This document shows positions 43,673 through 53,347 of a stretch of 64,000 nt of DNA, piece by piece; the stretch's first letter is position 1; each line of letters begins with the position of its first letter. The stretch is from Halodesulfovibrio sp. (GTDB lineage Bacteria; Desulfobacterota; Desulfovibrionia; Desulfovibrionales; Desulfovibrionaceae). The stretch is from positions 62,001-126,000 of the forward strand of contig NZ_JADMLB010000059.1 in NCBI RefSeq assembly GCF_015482765.1, read 5' to 3'. Position numbers and translations under genes: made by a program. The notes beneath the pieces are model-generated. The model made no database searches, was not told where the DNA came from, and saw nothing but the letters and a program-made list of their open reading frames with translations.

Positions 43673-46600
43673 CTACCACTTTTTCTTACGCTGAGCTTCG
43701 AGAGCAACAGCTTGCTCTTCAAAGTTTGCGAAACCAGCCTGATGGAGAGCATCAAGAACGGTTTCTTTCCAATCCCAACCTGCATAGATTACAGGTTTAT
43801 GGAATTTTGCTCGGAACTGTTCAAGTTCCTGACGGTAGAACTTCTCTTTTGGAGTTTCAATTGACTCACGAAGCTGTTCATGAAGACGAGCGATTTCACC
43901 TTCGTACCAGTCAAGAATGTCCTGAGCATTTTTGTATTTTTTGAGAATATGTCCGTATCCATTTTCATTTAAAAGAACACGAATTTTCTCAAGGTATTTA
44001 TCACCAAGCCACTGGCCGAGCTGCTCAGTTTTAATGTTCTCCTGTTCTACTTCAGCCATATCGTTTTTGGTCTGGAAGTAAGTGTCAGGTACTACTGATG
44101 CAGAAACAATACCGGCAATTGCAACAAGGCCACGAAGGATGGTGCTGTTAGAAACACCCTGTCCGCAAAAGCCGACTTTTTTACCGTATTTTTGACCGGT
44201 AAAGATAGTGCAAAGAATTGCCCAAATTACTGCAGGGTCTTCTTCATCGTAGATATGAGAAAGACTTGCATTGTCTCGGTCAGTAGCAAGAACCATCTGA
44301 GTCATGTCGTTGGAACCAATGGAGAATCCATCAAATTCCTGAATGAACTGCTTGGCAAGAATTGCGTTACTTGGGATTTCAGACATGAGGATGATTTTCA
44401 AACCATCTTCACCACGCTTAAGTTTGTGAACCTGTTCGAGGTAGCGGCGCATTGCTCTACCCTCTTCAAGAGTACGAACAAACGGAAGCATGATCTGAAG
44501 GTTAGTACCACCGTATACACCACGAGCAAGTTTGAATGCTTCGATTTCCCAGTCATGAAGGTTACGGGATACGCCGCGGTAACCGAGCATTGGGTTATCT
44601 TCGAAGTGTTCGAACAAAGAGCCGCCAAGAAGGTTGCGGTACTCGTTGGATTTAAAGTCGGTGGTTCTGTAGATGATGTCTTTTCCGTAAAAAGCCATGG
44701 CAAACAGAGCAAGACCCTGAGCCAAAGTTTGTACGTAGTGCTCTTTACCGGAACGGTATCCGCGGGACTTAATGATGGTGCGGATTTTTTCTGGAATTCC
44801 ACGCATGTCACGGATTTCTTTCTCAAGACCGGAGGTCAGAGCAACTTCAACACGAACCTGTTTAACTTTATGGATTACATCCATTACTACAGGGTCATTT
44901 GCAGCTTTTGCTGTGAGTGCTTTTACAGAAGCATCAATTTCAGCCTTGCGTCGGGTGCTTTCAGGATCAGTGCCGGAGAGTTTGAGCAATTCATCAGAGA
45001 AGCCCATAACAGCGGAAACATGATCTTCAAGATTTTCAGAAGTTTTGAGTACATCGAATCTGCGGGTAGCAGTTTCCATGTACGCGTCGAGTTTGTGATC
45101 AAGCTCGCGCATACGTCGATGAACAGCAAGTACTTCATCAGTACCGCGAGGCTGTTCATTTTCAGTCAGTTTCTCAATTTCTTCAGAAAGACCTGTGAGG
45201 TGCCCTACGTACTCACGGAGGTTAAAGTCAACACCAACGATACCAAGAGCAAGCTGCTCACGAAGTACTTTGGTGAGCTTGCTTTCCAACTCATGAACTT
45301 TACCAGCTACTACACGGTCAAGTTCACCGGAATCGTAAGCTTCAAGAGCTTTTGGATGGATGGAAATGTTACCAAGCATAAATTCTGCACGGAGCAGACC
45401 AACTTCGAAATCGGTTACATTTCTGAGTCTGGAAAGGAAGAGTGACTGGCCAACGTCTGCGAGAATGAGGCCGACTTTGGTTTTGGTTTCTGGAAGTTTT
45501 GCAAGATTCATTTCGCCGCCAACTTCTTTGAGAGGAAGAAGACCGCGGTAAACCTTGCCACGAGTACCGTCAACAGTGATTTCTTCACCGTCAAGGTTTC
45601 GGAGAACTTCAAGACGCTGAATACCGATGATTGCTGGAATACCAAGTTCGCGGGAGGTAATAGCTGCGTGACTTGTGTCACCGCCAACGTCTGCGAGAAT
45701 GGATGAAGCAATACGCATGCCCGGTACCATGTCAGGGTCGGTACGTTCAGCAGCGAGGATGTCGCCTTTGTTAATTTTGTTCAACTCAAGAGCTGATCGG
45801 AGATATTTTACACGTCCCTGACCTGCGCCACGGGATGCACCGTTACCTTCGAGGATAACTTCTGCATTAGCAGCAGCTTTTTCATCCACCTCAAGACGGC
45901 GCATGAAAATAGTATCAGGATGAAGTTCAAACTCTTCATTCCAACGGGTTTCAGGACGAGCCTGCACAAACCAAAGGCGATCTGCATCATCAATACAGAA
46001 TTCTGTATCCATGATCATTCCGCCGTAAGCTTTGGAAATACCACGCACGCCACGTGCAACTTCTTCAGCCTGTGCAAGAGAAAGTGACCAGCGGAAAGCT
46101 TCGAGGTCAGGTACGTCCACCATTTTGGTGCCGCCCTTTTCTTCGTAGACAATTTTTTTGTCTTTGCAGCCCATCTGACGAATAACAACTTCCTGCATAT
46201 CGTCACGCTGGAACACATAGAATTTATCAGGGGTAACCATGCCGCCTACTACTGCCTCACCGAGACCATAGCTAGCATCAATGGAAACTAAGTCTTTTCT
46301 GTCTGTACCACGACAACCTGTAGCAGTATCTGCGGAGAATGCAGTACCGGAAATTACAGGGTTAATCATACGCATGATGCAAACAGAAAGAGAGGTGTTT
46401 TCAATGGCCCATTCTTCTTTTGCTTTAATAGCAATAGTTTCGTCACCGGTTGCTTCTGCACGAGCCATAGCGTCCAGAATAGCTTCACGACGGTAGGTCA
46501 TTGAGCGAAGGTTGTATGCAGATGCGCAGTCCCAATGGTATGCTTCAACACATCTGTTTTCACCAACGATGTTCAGGTAAGTATCCTGAAGTCCAGCGAA

Positions 46601-47248
46601 TGCTTTTTTACGGGAATCTTCACCGGCTGCGGATGAGCGAACCGCTACTGGAACGTCTTCAAGACCTGCTTCTTTGCAAATTGCGTTGTACGCGTCGCGT
46701 ACGCAACCGGTTACACTCTCAGGCAGCTCGACAGAAAGAATGCCTGCTTGAACCAGTACTGAACGCTTACGGAGTTGGTCAATGCCTTCTGGAGAAGTTG
46801 CAAAACCTTCAACAACGTTGTTTACAAATGTTCTTGTCTTAAGAGTAGTCTGAGCACCCTCAGCTTCAGCTTCAGCACGAATTTCTTTAGCAATATTACG
46901 TACGAATTTCTGAAGGAATTCAGGGTCCTTGTTGATCTCTGGGTCATTCCAGTCAATTCGGTTGTACTCTTTGTCAACCATGGAGCGAACAAGTGAGGCG
47001 TTCACTTTCGTTTCATCCATGAGCTGGTGGAAGGCTATGGAAGAGATTGCACGAAATTGCGGAGCCCGAATACCGTCAACCTGACTAATAATAGCGGTGT
47101 TGTAGTTTTTACCACCGACAAGAAGCTCTGCCTCTTCACCAATGGCTACAATGTCTGCGCCTGTAAGAACCATTTTTTTCTGAAGTTCTTTGATCTTAGT
47201 CGCTTGTGCTTTAACACTCTTGGAATCGTCAGCCTTTTTCTTGGCCAT
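43673..47248 (-). CDS. Phosphoenolpyruvate synthase-like protein, unusually long
   Basis: A 1191-residue enzyme of the PEP synthase/PPDK superfamily (typical PpsA about 790). The N-terminal ATP-grasp has VAVRSSAAGEDS near residue 203 and TGCRG near 310. The phospho-His domain has GGDTSHAAI with His527, and the C-terminal PEP barrel has SIGSNDMTQ and GFCGQGVS. Between about 600 and 870 is a helical insertion, and about 130 extra residues lie at the end, including WYEGEIARLHEQLRESIETP. Expected reaction: pyruvate + ATP to PEP + AMP + Pi. Its neighbour, pyruvate carboxylase, shares strand and substrate. AGGAGG precedes the ATG. Confidence 0.85.
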   Translation of the reverse strand: MAKKKADDSKSVKAQATKIKELQKKMVLTGADIVAIGEEAELLVGGKNYNTAIISQVDGIRAPQFRAISSIAFHQLMDETKVNASLVRSMVDKEYNRIDWNDPEINKDPEFLQKFVRNIAKEIRAEAEAEGAQTTLKTRTFVNNVVEGFATSPEGIDQLRKRSVLVQAGILSVELPESVTGCVRDAYNAICKEAGLEDVPVAVRSSAAGEDSRKKAFAGLQDTYLNIVGENRCVEAYHWDCASAYNLRSMTYRREAILDAMARAEATGDETIAIKAKEEWAIENTSLSVCIMRMINPVISGTAFSADTATGCRGTDRKDLVSIDASYGLGEAVVGGMVTPDKFYVFQRDDMQEVVIRQMGCKDKKIVYEEKGGTKMVDVPDLEAFRWSLSLAQAEEVARGVRGISKAYGGMIMDTEFCIDDADRLWFVQARPETRWNEEFELHPDTIFMRRLEVDEKAAANAEVILEGNGASRGAGQGRVKYLRSALELNKINKGDILAAERTDPDMVPGMRIASSILADVGGDTSHAAITSRELGIPAIIGIQRLEVLRNLDGEEITVDGTRGKVYRGLLPLKEVGGEMNLAKLPETKTKVGLILADVGQSLFLSRLRNVTDFEVGLLRAEFMLGNISIHPKALEAYDSGELDRVVAGKVHELESKLTKVLREQLALGIVGVDFNLREYVGHLTGLSEEIEKLTENEQPRGTDEVLAVHRRMRELDHKLDAYMETATRRFDVLKTSENLEDHVSAVMGFSDELLKLSGTDPESTRRKAEIDASVKALTAKAANDPVVMDVIHKVKQVRVEVALTSGLEKEIRDMRGIPEKIRTIIKSRGYRSGKEHYVQTLAQGLALFAMAFYGKDIIYRTTDFKSNEYRNLLGGSLFEHFEDNPMLGYRGVSRNLHDWEIEAFKLARGVYGGTNLQIMLPFVRTLEEGRAMRRYLEQVHKLKRGEDGLKIILMSEIPSNAILAKQFIQEFDGFSIGSNDMTQMVLATDRDNASLSHIYDEEDPAVIWAILCTIFTGQKYGKKVGFCGQGVSNSTILRGLVAIAGIVSASVVPDTYFQTKNDMAEVEQENIKTEQLGQWLGDKYLEKIRVLLNENGYGHILKKYKNAQDILDWYEGEIARLHEQLRESIETPKEKFYRQELEQFRAKFHKPVIYAGWDWKETVLDALHQAGFANFEEQAVALEAQRKKKW

Positions 47249-47389
47249 CAGTCTTTCCTCCTGGAAGGACTTATCACTTTAAAAAACCGGAAACTATAAC
47301 TTATAGAGTAAAACTCTACGCCCATCGTTAGAATTAGAATTTAGTAAACAACTTTTTTTATAGGCAATACCTACACGGTGGTTATTTAA

Positions 47390-47415
47390 TGGAGAGTCCT
47401 GTCAGGGACTCTCCA
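47390..47415 (-). terminator. Hairpin after pyruvate carboxylase
   Basis: TGGAGAGTCC (47390-47399) pairs with GGACTCTCCA (47406-47415), a perfect 10-bp stem. The minus-strand tail TTAAATAA is not a strong U tract, so read-through into the PEP synthase gene is possible and the two may be co-transcribed. Confidence 0.5.
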
Positions 47416-47454
47416 TACTCTCTAATCCTTACTCATGCACTGCATGAGACCCAT

Positions 47455-50400
47455 CTACGCTTCCAGTTTTTCACCACAGAAGGGGCAGAATGCCATGCCT
47501 TCCATGGAGAGAGGCTTCTGGCAAGCCTCATTGCTGCAGCGGCGAGGAATTGGACCAAGCTCAATAAGCAGGTCGCCTTCTTTTACCGGAACCATCACTT
47601 TGGTTTCTTTGTAGTCAGCAGTTTTCAGTACGCGTTTAACCATAGCGTCAACTGGACTGATAACAGCTTTTTCCTGTTTCATGATCGAAACGTTGAAGAG
47701 TTCTTCACCCTTTTTAACTACATCACCCGGGTTAACATACATAACCCAAAGGTCACCGTTAGATGGTGCTGCTATATGAAGTGGATTGTTTGGATCCGCT
47801 TTTTCGGTTCCAGAATTATCCTCTTCCTGTGGTGTTTCCACCTGAACATCATAACTCATTATATCAGAGTCGAGAACATAACGCACAACACATTTGCCAT
47901 TTTTTGCAGGTTCTGAAACGTGCAAAATAGTCATGGAGTGTGGTTTTGCATTATCATCTACAAAGTGTAGTTCTCTACCTGTCTCAAGACCTTCAAACCA
48001 GACATCTAATGGAATATTGTTCGGGTTACCAAAGTCACGTCTGAAGCGAACAGTCTTAAGTGCGTCTGCCGGATGGTTGAGGAACATTACAAATTCCTCA
48101 TCTGTCGGCTTGCGGCGTACCTGATTAATGAAATCAACTTCTTCTGCCGCAAGGTTGGCATCTTCCAATGTAACCAGTGGAGATACTTCGGTGCGGCTTT
48201 CAATGGCGTGTTTCCATTCAGTACCGAATGCGCTCTGGTATACCCAATCCGCAGGGAAGCCAAGCGGAAGTTTACCAAATTTGCCAAGAAGTAGGTCACG
48301 GAAAGCATCGTTGCTATCTTGATAGATAGCAAGGCGTGCTTCTTTCATTTCTTCGCTCAGCTCATGTTCTGAGAATTTGGTAACGTATTCGAGCACTTCC
48401 AACAAGTAGCGAACTTCTTCTTTGCCGCCACGTTTGTAAGCATTTGTTACCGCAAGAAACGCAGTATTCCAAGTGATCTGAGAGCCAGGTGTTACGTCGT
48501 GGTAACGAACAACTTTCCGGGTTCCAGCAAGGAATTTGAGCATGTATGGAAGAAGGTGAATGTACCCTTGCTTCAGTGCGCCTTCCTGAGAAGAAGAAGT
48601 TGCTCCGCCAGGCATTGCGTGATGTACAACATCGTGATCAATTCCCTGGAAGAACGGTGCAGTATATTTATCGTAGTAAGGCATGATTTGCTTAAGTGCA
48701 AAGTTGCATTCGCGAATCATATCCTTATTGAGGTTAGTTTTTAAACCAAGCTCATCTTCCATATAGGCCGCAGTAGAAAGAACTTCACCCTGCCCGTACC
48801 AGCGAACAGCAGAACCGAGTCCGGTGTCAACAATGTGTGCACCAGCTTTTGCAGCAGCACCAACTGTCGGTACAAAAAGACCGTCTGTGTAGTGTCTATG
48901 GTAGTGGGTAACAAGTGAAGGCCACTGTTTACGGATTGCGGTGATCAGTTCTGTCATAAAGCGTGGAGGGCAAACGCCAGCCATGTCTTTAAGGCCGAGA
49001 ATGATCATTTCAGAAGCTTGACGAGTACTTACGCCAGCCACATCAGCAACCATTGAAAGGATCGCTTCTGTTACCTGTAAGTAGTGTTTAACATCAAAGC
49101 CTTTTGCCCATGAAAGAGAGATTGCCGGCTCAAAAACAACTTCTTTACGGTTAAGAGCTACTTCAGCAAACGGACGCATGTTCTCGACATGGTTCAAGAA
49201 GTCGAAGCATCTGATAACATCGTAATGGTCACAGATCATTTCACCTGTTGCTCTCATTAAGTTCTGCGGCTGCGGTTTGTAGCCAAGAACGTTTGTTGAG
49301 CGGATGAGGATCTGTTTAAGTGTTTTTGGAGCGAATTGATTCCACTCTTTTGCTTCGGAGAACGGGTATGTCATGTTCGCAAGCATAGCTACATGGAAAT
49401 GTGCCCCGCCGCCATTTTCAATAGAGAAGAATCCGCAGTTATCAAGGTACGGACCGATAATTTTGTCTTCAGCAAGACGGAATCGGTTGCCACTGTTAGA
49501 TTGTGTAAGGTCACGCGGTGTTGTGTCACAGAAATGTACGTAGTCTGTGTCGCGTACAAAGTCTAACAGAGCCTTGCGGTCTCCTTGCGGATATGCAGGC
49601 GCAGCCTTTAATACTGGCAGATCGATAGAAGGTAATACCGGTTTGAACTCACCGATGCGTGGAGTATCTTTTGAACGGTACTCACCGAGTTGAACATGAG
49701 GGTTAAAGCCCTTTGCAGAAACTTCTGCAATCAACTTGGAAAGGCGTTCCGCTTCAGGAGCAAGATCTGTGTAGCACAGCAGTTCAGGGGTATTGCCAAT
49801 AAAGTTAGTAGTAAAGTCGCCCTGTCTGAATTTAGGGTGACGGATAACCTGTTTGAAGAACGGAATCGTGGTTTTTACGCCGCCAATGGAATATTCGTTA
49901 AGAGCACGTTCCATTGTTCCCAGAACTTTTTTCCAACCACGACCATATGAGATGAGCAGCGCACCAGCAGAGTCGTAGTTTGAAGGGAAGTCATATCCTG
50001 CAGACAGGTTGGAGTCGATACGGATACCAGGACCACCAGGAGAGATGTATCGAGATACTACACCGCAGTTTGGTGCAAAATCATCCTGAGGGTCTTCACA
50101 GTTGATGCGCAGCTGCATAGCCATTTGTGATGGTGGAAACTCTTCCTCTTTGAGGCGAAGCTCTGCACCAAAGGCAACAGCAATTTGTTCTTCAACAAGA
50201 TCAATACCGTAACGAACTTCAGTAATACCGTGTTCAACCTGTAACCTAGTGTTAACCTCAATAAGGTAAGGTTCCCCATCAGGTGTTACAAGGAATTCAA
50301 CAGTAGCAAGTGAATCGTATCCTACAGCCTTAACAAGGCTACGTGAGTATCCTTTAAGGCGTTCGCGCAGTTCAGGCGTAATGAGTTCAGAAGGTGATGG

Positions 50401-51159
50401 AGTGATTTCCACGAGCTTCTGGTGGTTACGCTGGATACTGCAATCACGCTCGTCAAATGCGAATACGTTCCCGTGTTTGTCGCTGATTACCTGAATTTCG
50501 ATGTGGCGTGCGGATGCAAGGAATTTCTCAATGTAGAGTCTAGGGTTACCGAAAGAAGCCTGCGCCATAGTGGACGCTTTGATAAAGGCGCTTTCAAGCT
50601 CTTCCTGATTCTGGATTAAGAAAATACCGCGACCACCACCACCGCCTTCTGCTTTGAGCATAATCGGGAAGCCGATTTCATCGCAGAATTTGCGTGCGGT
50701 AGGAATATCTACAGAGCCCTCGGAGCCTGGTACAACAGGGACGTTAAGTTTTTGTGCAAGAGCACGAACTTGAACCTTGTTACCAAGTAAGTTCATTGAT
50801 TCTGCTGTAGAACCAATGAAGATGATACCTTCTTCGGCACATCGTGTAGGGAATCTGTGATCTTCTGAGGCAAAGCCCCAACCCGGGTGAATAGCAACTA
50901 CGCCGCGTTTTTTTGCCAGACTAATAATTCTGTCAATATCAAGGTACGCTCGAGGGTCAGAACCAAGTAAAAGAAGTTCTTGAGCGGCTGATGCGGCAGG
51001 AGACGTTTTATCGATATCTGTAGCCGTCATTACAGCTACAGCATCAAAACGCTCGCGAATTGAGCGACAAATACGACGGGCAGGAATGCCCCTGTTGGCA
51101 ACCAAAATTGGTTTGCCTTTCACTTCTTCCATAATTTCTTTAAACGTCTTAATCGCCAT
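47455..51159 (-). CDS. pyc: Pyruvate carboxylase with C-terminal zinc ribbon
   Basis: A 1234-residue single-chain enzyme that carboxylates pyruvate to oxaloacetate. Parts in order are biotin carboxylase (residues 15-450; EGGGGRGIF, ERDCSIQRNHQK), carboxyltransferase (about 530-850; FCDTTPRDLTQS, LKDMAGVCPP with the carbamate-site Lys), PYC/OADA region and biotin carrier. The biotinyl lysine is in SIMKQEK (about Lys1161), not the usual AMKM. After the carrier comes a CxxxxC...CPFC zinc ribbon (Cys1208, 1213, 1225, 1228), which standard enzymes lack. The CT start is DTTPRD, not DTTFRD. birA lies 62 bases upstream in the same direction. Confidence 0.92.
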   Translation of the reverse strand: MAIKTFKEIMEEVKGKPILVANRGIPARRICRSIRERFDAVAVMTATDIDKTSPAASAAQELLLLGSDPRAYLDIDRIISLAKKRGVVAIHPGWGFASEDHRFPTRCAEEGIIFIGSTAESMNLLGNKVQVRALAQKLNVPVVPGSEGSVDIPTARKFCDEIGFPIMLKAEGGGGGRGIFLIQNQEELESAFIKASTMAQASFGNPRLYIEKFLASARHIEIQVISDKHGNVFAFDERDCSIQRNHQKLVEITPSPSELITPELRERLKGYSRSLVKAVGYDSLATVEFLVTPDGEPYLIEVNTRLQVEHGITEVRYGIDLVEEQIAVAFGAELRLKEEEFPPSQMAMQLRINCEDPQDDFAPNCGVVSRYISPGGPGIRIDSNLSAGYDFPSNYDSAGALLISYGRGWKKVLGTMERALNEYSIGGVKTTIPFFKQVIRHPKFRQGDFTTNFIGNTPELLCYTDLAPEAERLSKLIAEVSAKGFNPHVQLGEYRSKDTPRIGEFKPVLPSIDLPVLKAAPAYPQGDRKALLDFVRDTDYVHFCDTTPRDLTQSNSGNRFRLAEDKIIGPYLDNCGFFSIENGGGAHFHVAMLANMTYPFSEAKEWNQFAPKTLKQILIRSTNVLGYKPQPQNLMRATGEMICDHYDVIRCFDFLNHVENMRPFAEVALNRKEVVFEPAISLSWAKGFDVKHYLQVTEAILSMVADVAGVSTRQASEMIILGLKDMAGVCPPRFMTELITAIRKQWPSLVTHYHRHYTDGLFVPTVGAAAKAGAHIVDTGLGSAVRWYGQGEVLSTAAYMEDELGLKTNLNKDMIRECNFALKQIMPYYDKYTAPFFQGIDHDVVHHAMPGGATSSSQEGALKQGYIHLLPYMLKFLAGTRKVVRYHDVTPGSQITWNTAFLAVTNAYKRGGKEEVRYLLEVLEYVTKFSEHELSEEMKEARLAIYQDSNDAFRDLLLGKFGKLPLGFPADWVYQSAFGTEWKHAIESRTEVSPLVTLEDANLAAEEVDFINQVRRKPTDEEFVMFLNHPADALKTVRFRRDFGNPNNIPLDVWFEGLETGRELHFVDDNAKPHSMTILHVSEPAKNGKCVVRYVLDSDIMSYDVQVETPQEEDNSGTEKADPNNPLHIAAPSNGDLWVMYVNPGDVVKKGEELFNVSIMKQEKAVISPVDAMVKRVLKTADYKETKVMVPVKEGDLLIELGPIPRRCSNEACQKPLSMEGMAFCPFCGEKLEA

Positions 51160-51221
51160 TCAATCCTCGTTATGCAGCGTCGGTGACATTTTGCAAATAA
51201 ATAACCCATCGGGTGAAATAA

Positions 51222-52112
51222 TCACGGGTGGAGGGAAATACTACCGTTATGAATAATCTTCTCTTCGTCTTTTTGTCGAAGCTTAAGACCACCATCTTCA
51301 GAAATACCCATTATCCTGCCCGACCGATTGATTAGATCACTTCCGTGGATCCATACTTCTCGCCCCAGCCAAGCAAGTTGTTTTTCAACACTCGAAATTA
51401 ATTTCGCGGTAGTATACTGAACAACCTGTGCGTTGTAGCAAAAATGCATGTAGTCTACAAGTGTCTGCCACACCTGTAATATCGGCAGTGTTTGTTCTTT
51501 TTTGCACAAACACCCGGCAGGAACTGCCCATTCATTGCGTAACTGCTCTGCTGGCGGGTGAGAATGCACATTTATTCCAATACCTGCCATTAATTTTCCG
51601 GCTCGTTCTTCAAGTAATATTCCGCCAACTTTTCTATCGTCTACTAAAATATCGTTCGGCCATTTTATTCGAGCATTATAGCCGAGCTCTTGAAGTGCCT
51701 TTGCTAGTAAGAAGCCAATTACTAGTGAGCCGAGTTCGTTAGCAAAGAATCCGGTGGATGGTAGTCGCAACGCTGCATAAATATTTCCTTCTGGAGAATC
51801 CCATCCCCTTCGTAACTGCCCTCTTCCACTTTGCTGACGTGTTCCTAAAATTGAATCCCATTCATCTAATAGTTCTTGTTCATTGAAAATGCGGGCTACA
51901 TCCAATGTGGAACTACATACTCCACTGATGAAAATATTTGCCGGAAAATGTGGCAAATCGTCTGCTAAAAAAGAAAATTTGTGTTGTTGCGTTGGTAACC
52001 ATCTTCGGTCGAGTAAGGAGTTCCAACCAGTATGCGAGTTGGCAATTTTTGCAGGTGTTGTGTCAGAGCAGATCTCTGGTATTGCTTGATTGATAATAAA
52101 ACAAGTAGACAT
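51222..52112 (-). CDS. birA: Biotin-[acetyl-CoA-carboxylase] ligase, divergent N-terminus
   Basis: The 296-residue ligase activates biotin with ATP and attaches it to carrier lysines. The catalytic loop is QQSGRGQLRRGW near residue 93; the adenylate-site Lys is in RIKWPNDILV, followed by GGILLEER. The first 70 residues have no clear winged helix, so it is probably not a biotin repressor. It lies directly upstream of pyc and may be matched to its unusual MKQ target site. The C-terminal SH3-like domain is short but present (GISEDGGLKL). Confidence 0.9.
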   Translation of the reverse strand: MSTCFIINQAIPEICSDTTPAKIANSHTGWNSLLDRRWLPTQQHKFSFLADDLPHFPANIFISGVCSSTLDVARIFNEQELLDEWDSILGTRQQSGRGQLRRGWDSPEGNIYAALRLPSTGFFANELGSLVIGFLLAKALQELGYNARIKWPNDILVDDRKVGGILLEERAGKLMAGIGINVHSHPPAEQLRNEWAVPAGCLCKKEQTLPILQVWQTLVDYMHFCYNAQVVQYTTAKLISSVEKQLAWLGREVWIHGSDLINRSGRIMGISEDGGLKLRQKDEEKIIHNGSISLHP

Positions 52113-52182
52113 AAATGCTGTCCATGAGCGTATCTATGAGGTTTTTCTTGGAAACTATCTTTGCATGCAGTATGACTAAGAG

Positions 52183-53295
52183 ATGAAATTTTATTTAGTC
52201 GGCGGCGCAGTACGCGATATGTTACTTGGTATTTCTCCAAAAGAATACGATTTCGTATTTGATGGAACAGTTGATGAATTTATAAGCCGCAATCCTAGAG
52301 CACGCAAGGCTGGAAATGATTTCAATATTTGTATTCTTAACGGTATAGAATATGCTCCGATAAGAGGGACTTCTATACAGCAAGATTTACAATTTAGGGA
52401 TGTTACAATTAATGCTCTTGCCCTTGATGAATGTGGACAACTTTATTCTTTGCCTCGTACATTAAGCGATTTAGAAAGAAAAATTTTACGACCCGCTTCG
52501 GATACAGCTTTTATAAAAGATCCACTACGCGTTTTTAGGGTTGCACGTTTTGCTGCGGAGTATTCAGATTTTACAGTACACCCTGATGCCATTCGTCAAA
52601 TGCGGATAGTTTCTGAGAGTGGATTACTGCAGTCGTTAACTGCAGAGCGAGTTGCACTTGAACTAATGAAAGCTTTGCACGCGGCACAGCCTGGACGTTT
52701 TTTAGAGGTCTTGAATGATGCTGATTGCTTGGAGCCATGGTTTTTAGAGTTGAGTAGGATGTCTACAATTCCTGCCGGTCCCGTAGAGTATCATTTATCT
52801 GATTGCCTTGCACACACTGTAAACGCTGTTAATAAGTGTGTCCCAGATAGCGTTGCCTGCTATATGGCTCTTTGTCATGATCTTGGAAAGCAAGAGACAC
52901 CAGAAGGCTTGCTTCCTCGCCATATTGGGCATGAAAAACGTGGTGAAGCGCTTGCACGGCAGCTAGGCGAAAGATTAAAGCTTCCAAAGCGATTAATTAA
53001 GGCTGGCGCACTAGCGGCTCGCCAGCATATGAAAGGGGGTGACTACCCTTCCCTGCGAGCTGGGACAAAAGTTGATCTATTATTGTCCCTTCATAAATTG
53101 GAGTTGATGGAACCTTTTTTTGAAATGGTTAAAGCTGATTCAGGGAAAGATCATTTTTTGAGCGCAAAGCAGGATTTGGACGTTGTTCTCTCGGTTTCTT
53201 TGCCTTTAGAAAAGCAAAACCTGGGAGAGGAGTCTGGTATTTTTTTGCGCCAGCTCCGATGCATGAAATTAGCGTCTTCTTTTTCCAGAGAATAA
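52183..53295 (+). CDS. cca: tRNA nucleotidyltransferase with HD domain
   Basis: The 370-residue enzyme repairs the CCA end of tRNAs. The head has GGAVRDMLLG, then KEYDFVF where most enzymes have DxD (the first metal Asp appears as Glu), FRDVTINALAL, DPLRVFRVARFAAEY and the ERVALELMKAL motif. An HD phosphohydrolase-like part follows (about 215-310: AHTVNAV, CHDLGK), as in E. coli CCA. With a second, larger nucleotidyltransferase at 22.9-25.5 kb the cell may use separate CC- and A-adding steps. It is divergent from birA and convergent with ppaC, with a shared terminator. Confidence 0.9.
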   Translation: MKFYLVGGAVRDMLLGISPKEYDFVFDGTVDEFISRNPRARKAGNDFNICILNGIEYAPIRGTSIQQDLQFRDVTINALALDECGQLYSLPRTLSDLERKILRPASDTAFIKDPLRVFRVARFAAEYSDFTVHPDAIRQMRIVSESGLLQSLTAERVALELMKALHAAQPGRFLEVLNDADCLEPWFLELSRMSTIPAGPVEYHLSDCLAHTVNAVNKCVPDSVACYMALCHDLGKQETPEGLLPRHIGHEKRGEALARQLGERLKLPKRLIKAGALAARQHMKGGDYPSLRAGTKVDLLLSLHKLELMEPFFEMVKADSGKDHFLSAKQDLDVVLSVSLPLEKQNLGEESGIFLRQLRCMKLASSFSRE

Positions 53296-53297
53296 AA

Positions 53298-53330
53298 AAG
53301 CCCCGAAGAAAAAATCTTCGGGGCTTAATT
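53298..53330. terminator. Bidirectional terminator between cca and ppaC
   Basis: AAGCCCCGAAGA (53298-53309) pairs with TCTTCGGGGCTT (53315-53326); A run on the left, T-rich on the right. It serves both convergent genes. Confidence 0.9.
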
Positions 53331-53347
53331 TTAGAGAGAGTTACCTA

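Noticed and set aside
44192-45445. Long plus-strand open frame (417 residues)
   Set aside because: It is antisense to the PEP synthase gene, has Phe/Ser/Lys-rich non-protein composition and no motif; the minus-strand frame is unmistakable.
52030-52060. A sigma-54 promoter-like TTGGCA...TTGCA in birA
   Set aside because: Spacing between GG and GC is two bases too short and it lies inside a coding region.
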